Assembly (NCBI GenBank): GCA_963920575.1
Contig: OY986971.1
Span: 25,004,145-25,068,144, forward strand
Direction of reading: 5' to 3'
Length of the DNA: 64,000 nucleotides
DNA from: Narthecium ossifragum
Lineage: Eukaryota; Streptophyta; Magnoliopsida; Dioscoreales; Nartheciaceae
In this document: piece after piece, positions 22,086-31,650 of the stretch
How positions within the stretch are numbered: the first letter of the stretch is position 1
Layout: each line of letters begins with the position of its first letter
Program-made: the position numbers and the translations under genes
Notes under the pieces: model-generated
Told to the model about the DNA's origin: nothing
Seen by the model: the letters and a program-made list of their open reading frames with translations, nothing else
The model's database searches: none

Positions 22086-23808
22086 TATCACACCCCGACC
22101 CAGAAAATCCATTCAGGACGAGGCATGTGGATTCCTATCACTATTCATCTTCAACTGGCACGATACAATGCGGAAAATATAGATAAATTTAAACAATTTA
22201 TATTTCAAAGTTAAGCTGTAATTCAATTTATAAATATATCAAGTTGTACTGTTTAAACATCTGATACAAATTTCTTATCAAAGTCCTCCAAGGAAAAGAT
22301 ATTATACAAGTACTCCAAAAATCCTCGAAGATGTTTATAATTTACAAAATCTATCAAAAGTATAACAGTCGTCCTGCAGCAACCTCAAACACCTCTGGAC
22401 GTAGTCGCGCCACCAAAAGCTGATCCCGCCGGCTCTACTGAGGAAGAACTGACGCCTGCACCTGCAAACGCAGCCCGGGTAGGAGTGAGTGATAAGCTCA
22501 GTAGAGTTCTACTCTACGGCACACTGAAAGGAGGAAAACAACAACAGTGTTGTCCCCCCGCTCAAGCCTAAGGAATGTCACGAGGTCCCACGACCCCTAT
22601 CTACTGCCCCAAGGGATCCTACTCTTCTCAATCGACCACGCTGGGAATATCAACCAAACACGCTGGGAGGAAACAAAGAATCAGAATCAGTAGGATCACC
22701 CTTACCCAGCAGGAAGCCACTGCATTGAGACCATGTCAAGGACATCGACAACCATCCTTAGCACTTGGCCTTGGGAAGACAACACGACTTCTAAACCTCA
22801 AGCATTGATCAGAGCCAACTACCTCAAATCCTCAATAACATGAGATTCCATTACAATCACGTCCTAATCCTTACTACCCAGCCACGATCCTAAGGCTAGA
22901 TCCGAGCTACCCGAGAGCCTCGGATCGGCGATCAACCCATCACCCGCCTAACCTGATATGCCTCTAATGCAAACAAGATGCATGCAATGCTCAGGCACAG
23001 ATAATGAGATATAGGCATGCAACAATATGGCAATAATCATACATAGCTAGGCATAGCCTGTAGCTAGCCAAAGGGGTGAGCATATCAAGGGCCTCAAAAT
23101 ACAGGTAATCTATACTAACCAAACAATGATTAGAGTAAAGTGATAAACACAAATATACAATAGTCTTCAATGGTCTCTTGCACCTGACAGACTAAGGTTC
23201 CACAGTTACCCCGCAGGTAACTGGCCAACAGTTATACAATAGCCCTCGGCACTCGCCGGTAACATGCTAAGGTTCCACGGTACCACGTAAGTTAGCACTG
23301 ATAGCTAGCTAACGGCTAAGCAACAATAAGCATTTAAATATACCATCCAACTAAGTATTTAAATGCAAGTCCACCCATAAATCCACCAAAAAGGATAAAC
23401 GCACGATTCAATTCCCAAAATCGATAGAAATCCATTGAAAACCCCTCCATAACATCATGCATGCTTTCTAACATGATTGGGTATCTATCATGAACGAGAA
23501 ACCAATCAAAGGAAGCCAGAAAACACCGTTCAGAGGTTGACGGTCGACCGTGAGGCCACGGTCGATGCGACGGTCGACCGTGAGACAAAAGCATGGGAAA
23601 CATAAGGGCCACGGTAGATGCGACGGTCGATCCGACGGTCGACCGTGAGGTGAAGTGGAAAAAGGTAAAGACCCGCGATCGATCGGAGTATCGACCCTGG
23701 GAGACCAAAAACGCGACAGCGCCTGACGATCGACCATGAGGCCAAGAAAAGGGCGCATCAACGCTTGACGGTCGATCCAACGATCGACCGTCCGGCCTAT
23801 TGCACTAT
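22086..23808 (-). mobile_element. LTR-like element fragment with palindrome array
   Basis: It begins (t)atcacaccccgaccc, the reverse complement of the terminus seen at 12682 with two changes. Its segments at about 22440-22495 and 22890-23010 match, reversed, the LTR-like element at 12275-12330 and 735-900. No protein is encoded. Bases 23537-23793 carry the CGGTCGACCG array described separately. No target duplication was found. Confidence 0.6.
23537..23793. repeat. CGGTCGACCG palindrome array outside the copia element
   Basis: Motifs acggtcgaccgtgag and variants (cacggtcgatgcgacggtcgacc..., gacggtcgatccaacgatcgaccg...) occur about nine times in 257 bp. The core and its ggtcgatcc/ggtcgatgc variants are the same as in the copia LTRs, but the surrounding sequence is unrelated. 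Confidence 0.8.
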
Positions 23809-26376
23809 TGTCGCGCCCCGACCCGCATAGCGCATCCGGGCCGGGAACCGCGAGGGGAAGACACCTACAACTACTAGCCTCGACTGGCGGAAACAGCCGA
23901 GACAAAGGCCCAGCTGGCGGAAATAGCTGGACACCACAGAGAAAGAGCGAAAGCAGGAAACAAAAGCTAACAACATCTATTACAAACACATAATAGAGTT
24001 ACAACAAAAGAAACCTAGATACAACAGATCTAGAACAAGGGGGGGGGGGGGGGGGGGGGGGTAAACAGTCCCCACAAACAGAAAGCAAGCCACACTGCCC
24101 ACCGGGGTCTCCACGAAGGCGCAGACAAAGCCATCCTGACCCTCAGACATGGTCAGGAGCCGGCGCGCTGCCATTGGACGACCGACGGGGCAACGGTTGG
24201 GAGAACCGGTCACCAGCACCTGCAACAAACACAGTCCAGGTAGGCATGAGCAACAGCTCAGCAGGGTCCCACTCCACAACCCCCACAAGAAAGACAAACC
24301 CAAAGACCAACCCTGAAGCCAAGTGCTGAGGCTTGCCAAGGATCCCATAAATCCTATCGATAACCCGAAGGGTCCCTGTCCCGAGTACGTCTCCGACTGC
24401 CACTGTCTAGGGATGGACAAACTCCGACTGTCCCTGACACAGGGTGGACATGACGCTACTGGTAGGACACCCTTCCCCAAGCGGGACCTCCACACTTGGC
24501 GGAACGACCGAGGTTACGACAACCACCTCCCAGCACTCCAAGCCACAGAGCCACGATCCCTGACTCCCGACCAGGCACTAAGTCTAAGGACTGCCAAGGT
24601 TCCATAACCCTATCGATGCCCCAAGGGCTCCCGACATGAACCTTGCTCATCACCCTAAGCACCCAACAGGGGAAAAGGTTCCATGCGGGATCACCCTCTG
24701 CACCAACAGAGGGACGGAACCGTGCAGGACACCTCCACTTAGCACCTGGGTACGGAGTACAAGGGGGAAACACCCACCCAAACTAGCCTAACATGTCTAA
24801 TGCACAGTTAAGCAAAACAGGGCAGATAGATATAAAGCTGTAAACAAGCAACACGGCAAGGACACACCTTCGGCCCATTTATACTAAACACTCCCGAGGG
24901 TCATGACTCCCTCGGTTCACCACAAAGCGGTAAGGGCATACCGTCAGCCCATTTATTCTACACACCTGAGAGGCATCACCCTCCCAGTTCAACCACAAAG
25001 CGATAAACATTCATGCATAAATCATTACAGGATAAACCCCGAGGGTAAAACCGTAAAAAGTCGCTTGCATGCGAAGCCCCGCGGGCAAAACTCTTGAAAA
25101 CCCTCTCTGCTACTGAAGGATCGATCCTCACCAAGGGAAGGATCGATCCTTCAGTAGCAGAGAGGGTTTTCAAGAGTTTTGCCCGCGGGGCTTCGCATGT
25201 ATGTGGTTTTTACGATTTTTACCCTTGGGGTTTATCCTGTAATGAATTATGCATGAATGTTTATCGCTTTATGGTGAACCGAAGGAAGTCATGATCCTCG
25301 GGAGTGTTTAGAATAAATGGGCCGAAGGTGTGCCTTTGCTGTGTTGCATGTTACTGCTTTCTCTATTTTTATCCTGCCCTGCTCCTGTGCATTAGACATG
25401 CTAGGTCGGACTGGGTGGGGTTGACCCGTGGACTCCGGTGATCTAGGACTAAGCGTGGGATGCCGTTACCCCGGTAAGGGTGTCCTACAAGTATCGTCCG
25501 GCCCACCCTGTGTCAAGGACCGTCGGAGGTAGCCCAGTCCTTGAGCAGTGGTTATCGGAGGGACGTAGGTTGGACAGGAACCCTGGGGGTGGGGAAGGAC
25601 ATCGATGGGATCGATGGACTCCCTGGCTAGGCTTAGTCTTGGGTCAGGAGTTAGGGGTCCTGTTGGCTCTGTGGCTTGGAGTACTGAGAGATGGTAGTCT
25701 TAACCTCGGTCGTTCCGCCAAGTGTGGAGATCCCGCTTGGGGAAGGGTGTCCTACCAGTAGCGTCATGTCCACCCTGTGTCAGGGATTGTCGGAGTTGCC
25801 CACCCCTGAGCAGTGGTTGTCGGAGGGGCGTACTTGGGACAGGAATCCTTCGGGTTAGTGACGGGATTTATGGGGTCCTTGGCAAGCCTCAGTACTTGGC
25901 CTCAGGGTTGGTTCGGTTGGGTTTTGCCTTCTTAGCAAGGTGGTAGAGTAGGACCCTGCTGAGCTGTTGCTCATGCCTACCTGGACTGTGTTGTTGCAGG
26001 TGCAGGTGGCCGCTTTGTTCCTGTGTTACCTCCTCGGTCGTCTCGTGGCAGCGTGCCGGATCCTGACCATGTCTGAGGGTCAGGATGGGTTCGTTTGTGC
26101 GTTCGCGGAGACCCCGGTGGGTAGTGTAGTTTGTTTTTGGGGACTGTTGATCCCTTGTAGCTTGTTGTACTAAACCTTTGTTAACTCTTTTATTACTGTT
26201 TTGTAATAATTGTTAATAGCTGTTGTTTAGTACCCTTGCTTCCGCTTGTGACTGTTGGCAGCTGTTTCCGCCAGCTGGCCGTAGTCTCAACTGTTTCCGC
26301 CAGTTGAGGCTGTAGTTGTAGGTCTTTTCCCCTCGCGTCCCCGGCCCAGTTGCGCCCTGCGGGTCGGGGCGCGACA
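23809..26376. repeat. 2.57-kb imperfect inverted repeat made of two LTR-like arms
   Basis: The left arm (23809-25128) and right arm (25139-26376) are reverse complements around the 10-bp loop caccaaggga. The ends are TGTCGCGCCCCGACCCGC and its complement. Pairing is perfect for about 50 bp at the centre and diverged outward. The left arm carries an extra partial duplication near 24880-25000 and a G23 run at 24039-24061 that the right arm lacks. The arms resemble the terminus at 12682, so this looks like two LTR ends joined head to head. I see no target duplication and no gene. Short proline/arginine frames inside are not credible. Confidence 0.8.
24039..24061 (+). repeat. Run of 23 G
   Basis: Uninterrupted poly-G occurs only in the left arm of the inverted repeat. 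It could form a quadruplex, or be a length error of the assembly. Confidence 0.85.
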
Positions 26377-26468
26377 GACAGGGTGTGCGAGTCACAACAA
26401 AGGAACGAGGCCAATTATTTTCCAAAATGCCACTGGGGTCAAAATCCACAATAACACCAATTCTTTAC

Positions 26469-26609
26469 CCTAGTTGACCTAAATAACGCAAAACTCAACG
26501 GCCAGACCTGGATGTAGAGCAGCTTCACAGCCAGACCTTGAAGGCAATTGTAATCCCGAAACCACGACCGAATCCGCGATCCGAGGCAGCAAAAGCGCCA
26601 GGGCATCAT
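26469..26609 (-). pseudogene. Duplicate first exon of the membrane-protein gene
   Basis: The 141-nt exon has the same length and frame as the exon at 21188-21048. It keeps the ATG (26607-26609), the helix LAVKLLYIQVWPLSFALF and an AGG|GTAAAG splice donor. No exons 2-5 follow it, so alone it is a gene fragment. Because it lies upstream of the functional gene on the same strand, it could instead act as an alternative first exon spliced to 20905. Confidence 0.65.
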
Positions 26610-26909
26610 AAAAACTAATCCCGATCCACGCTAGCCTTGAACAGAGAGGATCGACGCCGCCTTCCAAACAAGAACAGGGCAAGAACACCTAGAGAGAGAA
26701 AGAGAGAGGGGGAACCAACCCTCCTCTCTCTATCTACATTTGAAGGCCTCTCTGCTCTTTTCTAGAGAGAGCACAAAGGGCTTTTCTTAGGCAACGTCGG
26801 AGGGTTTGGGAGGGAGAGAGTCTCTCTCTTCTTTACTTTTGCCTAACTTTCTTGTTTTTCTTTTGTTTGACAGATCGGATAATTAGGCAATTTATAGCTT
26901 CTACAGGGT

Positions 26910-27655
26910 CAGGGCCGGCCCAATGCAAACTGGGGCCCTAAGCGAAAACATCAACAGGGGCCCTCGCAAAATTAATGCTAAATAAAATAATGTAATTATT
27001 ATGTTTATTTTTAAAAAAATATTCTAAATTGTTAAATTGTTAATGAAGTTTTATATTTTTTATATTATACCATAAACTGGAGCAACAATTTGCCAAGTTT
27101 CAAAAAGAACAGCTGAGTAAGAACGTGAAATCAAAAGATAATGGGAAGATAGATGGGCATGCATGTATTGAGTATAGAAAATAGGTTCGAGACATAATAG
27201 AGATGGAGAGATCGAAACATATATTTTGAGGATAAGTAAGACGGTAAAAAAATTGAGTAGAGAATTAATAGAAAAGTAAAAAGATGACAAAATAGGCTAA
27301 ATGATCAAATGGCTTGTCACAAATCACCATTTATTTCTTAATTTTTTTTAGAACAGTGTTTAACAGATGCGTTAAATTAGCTATTAGCTTTTGGAACAAT
27401 CAACATAAACCTTATGGGCTCCACTTTCTAATTTAGGGTTTGAGAGCTATTAAGCATGTCTTAAATTTCATATTACCTTTTGTGACATTAACTTTGGAGG
27501 CCCTTTGTTTAACTTGGGAATGTTGTGTAATAGATTAAACATGTTATTAAAGTTATAATTAATGTTTGAATTCATTAAATCCTTGCATTTGAGGCCCTCT
27601 TCTAACCCGGGCCCTAGGCGACCGCCTAAGTGGCCTTATGGTTGGGCCGGCCCTG
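26910..27655. mobile_element. Non-autonomous hAT MITE
   Basis: The 746-bp element has terminal inverted repeats CAGGGCCGGCCC / GGGCCGGCCCTG and 8-bp flanks tacagggt (26902-26909) and gacagggt (27656-27663). This is a hAT-type target duplication with one mismatch. The paralogous unoccupied site near 21516 reads cgacagggtgtgcg. The internal sequence is AT-rich and encodes nothing. Confidence 0.88.
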
Positions 27656-27996
27656 GACAGGGTGTGCGAGTCACAACAAAGGAGCGAGGCCAGCCCAGTC
27701 ATGGACCAGATCCCTTAGGTGTAGCAATGGGGGCCCATATCGCTGTCCACGTCATCAACGCTGTTGTAGTTTTGCTATAAAGCCCCTGGTTAAAGCTATA
27801 ATTAGCCATGACTACTGGCACTCCCACTATAGCTGTTATAATATGTAACCTATAACATCACAGTAGAATATGTGACAGATAAACATTGTTTAAAGATCTC
27901 AATCTTAGTATTATTCGTGAACTGACGCAAATAGAACTAATCATAAGACTGTACAATGTGATCTCAAAAAGTCTAAGAACTCATCTTATCAATGTT

Positions 27997-30377
27997 CTAT
28001 AGTTTGAATAAGTTCTTGCGAACTTTTAGCACAAGGCGGCATGTTAAAGAAACTCTGGTAGAATCTCTAAGGAGACTCCTGCTCTGTCCAGTGCCTGTGC
28101 AGTCTCCTGCCTCTGAACTATAAGAAACGTTTTGTTCTTTTAGTTTCAGGCATTCAGAATCATTCACCACCTGGAAGGAGATAAAACATTTGAGAGAGCT
28201 GTTTTGAGTAATGACTGTATAGAATGCTGCATTTCTTTCATACCATCCTTACCCCGTTTAGTCTATGGACGGAAGAATCCTTTATTCCATGCAAGTAATC
28301 TGCGTGTTGAAGGGCTATGAGCAACATTCATAACTTGGCAGAAAGGCCCTTAACCAAGACTTGTACCAGAAGCTCTATAAGGGAAAAAGTGAAACATAAT
28401 CATCCAAGGGGGCAAAAAGAAAGATCAGCGATCTAACCTGAATATGCCTGGTCTTTAAATATAAACAAACTGCAGGGCATTAGCAAAATAGACCAAGCTT
28501 CCTGCCTACCCTTCGCTCCACATGCTGACCGATGACATAAATCACCAGCCCGAAGTTCAAATTGAGTACCTAAATCTTCTACCTTATCTTCCTCTTCGTC
28601 CATAGACCCTTTCAATTTCTGATGGGGTGTAAAATTCATCACAGTGGGTGTCTGAAGCGATAAAATTGCAACAGCAGGGAAGTATGCAGGACCATCTTGG
28701 TGTGGCTGAAAATATAGGATACAGATATACACGCAAACCCAACAAGCCATCAAGTTAGTGTAAGCATTAAGACTGAGAGGAAGAAAATAGGCTATAAGAA
28801 ACAAACCATGATGCCTTGATCAGGAAAATACTCGTTGATGAGGACATGGTTAATTGCAGAAGTGAACAGCCCTGTCTGCAGGCATATTCTTTCTGTAATC
28901 TTTGTCAACCAATGAGGCACTGGAAAGAGCAAACTTCAGTTCTGGTTTGTCCATTCAAGCAAATGGATTCAGTTTTGCAAACCACTACAGTAGGATGCCT
29001 CAATAAGAGGAGGGAATCATGTTTGCGTAGGACAGATGAAGGTAGCCACAGCAGTATAGAAATCGTCATTAACAAATTTTTAAGTCACTAAAAGTGAACG
29101 ATCAAGGAGCTAGCTAATGGAAGCAATTTTGACCCATAGAAATCACAGAAACAGATTCATCCTAACTGTAAGAAATTTCTTGTCCCTCTACAAAAGTTAG
29201 AGGAGGTTTTCACAACTTTTTATAGAATGGCTGAACTTGTCAAACAAATCCATACTCTTCCATCCATCAATATACATATCCGTTACTCATAAAAAAATTG
29301 CTCCAATTTCCCTTCTTTTATCAACAAAGTAGCTAATTTGTAACTTAAAACGATGAACTAAGCATCTCTGGTGAAGTACCATTCTTCTATTCTATATTGA
29401 CAAGTAGCCAAACCATAGAAAACATCCAGGACACGTAATTAACATTTGAATGTAGGTATCAACCAGAGGAAATGCTCTGAAACCACAAAAAGCCCTAGGT
29501 CAGATCATACAAAAACGATCATCTTAATCAGTTGCAGTGGATGCCAAATAACAGTCAGTGGATAAGAAACATTATCATCCTCAATCGACCAACTGTGCTT
29601 TCTTGAAGAACAATACTAGATCAACTGCCTCTAACATTTTTTATCTAGGAAGTAATAAAGTATGGGTGCTTAGTTTATTATCTTTCAGAAGTTGCCAAAG
29701 GAAACTCAATAAAGAAGAAGCACCAGTGAAGAGAATTCCTCAACAACATCAATTTCCATCAGGTCATATTACAAACAACATTACTGCACAGCACGCACTG
29801 AATAGAACTCCACAATCAAGAACTAATCTCTAAGACAAAATGACCAAACTATGAGAAGATATTGAAAGCGCAGTTCAATGCCTAATCGGAAAAAAAAAAA
29901 ATCTTTAACGCTAAGTATATAGACATCATGAAAAGAAAAAAAAAATTGCAAACTTTCTCCAACTCACAGTCCTGTGGCAAAAGGCCCTTCTCATGCACCA
30001 CTCCTCCTGTCCAAGAATGACCCAGATTAAATACCTCCTGTATTAATTCAAAGACTACAACCAAAAGAGAAGAAACAGACGAAAGATTGCTACCCCAGTT
30101 CTGTAATCGCCTGTTCTTCAGCGTTTTCCATCTGGATGCTGGCACCTCATATATCTACAAAACACCCCAACACCACCCAAATCAGAGCAAAAGAAACCAA
30201 CCATCCAAACTAAACCAGAAAAACCCCATAGGCAGCAGAGATAGGTGATCCACCTACATGGTGGAGAAGTTTGGCTTGCTCGGCCTCAGTGATGAAGTCG
30301 GGTATGTAGATCAGAGTCGGCAGACTGCCCACTACGAAATCTCTAACTCGGACCTCCTTGTGTTCCTCCATCTCCAT
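27997..30377 (-). CDS. ALKBH6: ALKBH6, AlkB-family 2-oxoglutarate/Fe(II) dioxygenase, 7 exons
   Basis: Exons are 30377-30258, 30154-30094, 30006-29968, 28919-28807, 28705-28438, 28299-28253 and 28170-27997, giving 822 nt and 273 aa with consistent phases. Family enzymes use Fe(II) and 2-oxoglutarate to demethylate nucleic acids. The plant protein is reported to act on RNA and in stress responses. Landmarks are WKTLKNRRLQNWG, NHVLINEY, the metal-binding HxD in PHQDGPAYFP (His113, Asp115), the distal His204 in DYLHGI, and DSTRVSLTCR with the 2-oxoglutarate-binding arginines (about 255 and 261). All expected active-site residues are present. I chose the ATG at 30375-30377. A second in-frame ATG lies two codons later. 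The stop abuts the duplicated segment. Introns 3 and 4-5 show no recognisable insert. Confidence 0.93.
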
Positions 30378-30548
30378 CTCTACCTTTGTCACTATATCAA
30401 TAATCAAAATTTAAGATGAAAGAATTCAGGATTTAGATTTGGTAGGGGTGCGCCGGACCCGCGCGGTAGTGCAGTGCTTGGGCGACGCTCAAGAGCCCCA
30501 ATAGCAAGCTACTGTGATGAGCCCTTCCCCAAGAAAAATTAATTTAAG

Positions 30549-30597
<49 letters not shown>

Positions 30598-31650
30598 GCA
30601 GTGTTATTGCGCTCCTTTTTTGGGCTGGAAAAATTAGAAAACCGAAATAAAAAAAAAATACCAAAAAGGAATTTAAAGTTGGGAGTTCCGAGAAGTGGCC
30701 ATGGCCCTCAATGGCTCCCATCCCATGCTCGTTATTTTGTGGGTGGAGATGGGGTCCACGTATCCAACAGATGTGATTAGATTTCTATGTCCTCGAGATT
30801 AGCGCTTGCGTTTGATCGCGTCGGCTGGGCGATTGGCGGGCGTAACCCAACAATCCGAGGCCTTGCTTATTGAATTCGGATCCTGACCTTGGGCCAAGCC
30901 GGATGATAGCCACTAGCCCGTAAAATCTTATGAAGACTACTATAGTTACCTCTCAGTCTTGGAACCCAGTGATCTCCAATCATTTTTTTTTCCTTTTTAT
31001 TCTAGTTTTTGGTGTCTTTCTGTTGGATTTCTTACATATCATCACAAGCACCGCCATCAAGTATCCATCGTCTGCAATAACCCTGCCACCAAGGAATCAG
31101 TCGCTCTGCCGAGAGCTAGAATGGCAAGGAAATGCTCATTTACTTGCCTCGCGTTTGATCCCCCATAAGTCGACGATAACTTTTATACTTCCATGATCCA
31201 TCATTTATCTCGTGTCACAACATAGTACGTTGGAGAGGCAGTAACCATGATTCATCAACATAACCTTGAAATTGTTTTGAATATTACATATCCAATATCT
31301 GCTTATATAAGAGATTTTGGAAACCAGTCGACAAAACAAAGCTGATAAAGTTTGCATAAGAACTATTTTTAATAATAAATGAGCCTTTTAACCCTGGCTT
31401 AAAGGTGACGATGCACTCAAAAACCATAAAGTCATAACAAGAGGATTCAACCCAAAACCACCTCCTGCAGACCACCCCTCCCTTACACAAGTAGATTGTC
31501 AGATTGAAGTGGAGATCTCAAACACAACATTTCGATAATTTACAAAATTAGCGAAGTTGACAAGAGCAAGGCACATCAATGTTTGGTTGATAAATTCCCA
31601 GCACATATGTACACTCCCAACTAGACAAAAATGAAGTGATTTTCATTTCT
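30378..31650 (-). other. Intergenic region between NUP214 and ALKBH6
   Basis: This holds the ALKBH6 promoter and leader and the NUP214 3' UTR. A (CT)n microsatellite of about 20 units at 30553-30593, followed by tcttctcg, lies 180 bp upstream of the ALKBH6 ATG and may be part of its promoter. No other gene or repeat is seen. Confidence 0.5.
30553..30593. repeat. (CT)n microsatellite
   Basis: Uninterrupted tc dinucleotides run for about 40 bp in the ALKBH6 upstream region. Confidence 0.9.

Larger units (their letters stand above)
26377..27996 (-). repeat. Duplication unit, copy 3 (second promoter and exon 1)
   Basis: Outside the hAT MITE at 26910-27655, this stretch repeats the upstream part of the membrane-protein gene. 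It contains a full copy of exon 1 (26609-26469), its leader, and 27755-27992, which matches 21521-21770. It also keeps about 90 bp (around 27675-27760) that copy 1 has lost. Its right end touches the last codons of ALKBH6, so the original unit reached to the ALKBH6 3' end. Confidence 0.75.

Noticed and set aside
24143..24773. Long frames in the inverted-repeat arms
   Set aside because: They are non-coding LTR-like sequence, not conserved between the two arms in frame.
28861..28880. Splice acceptor CTGCAG at 28876-28881 inside ALKBH6
   Set aside because: The frame runs on without it from an upstream acceptor (28920-28921), supplying the conserved LPHWLTKI part that would otherwise be missing.
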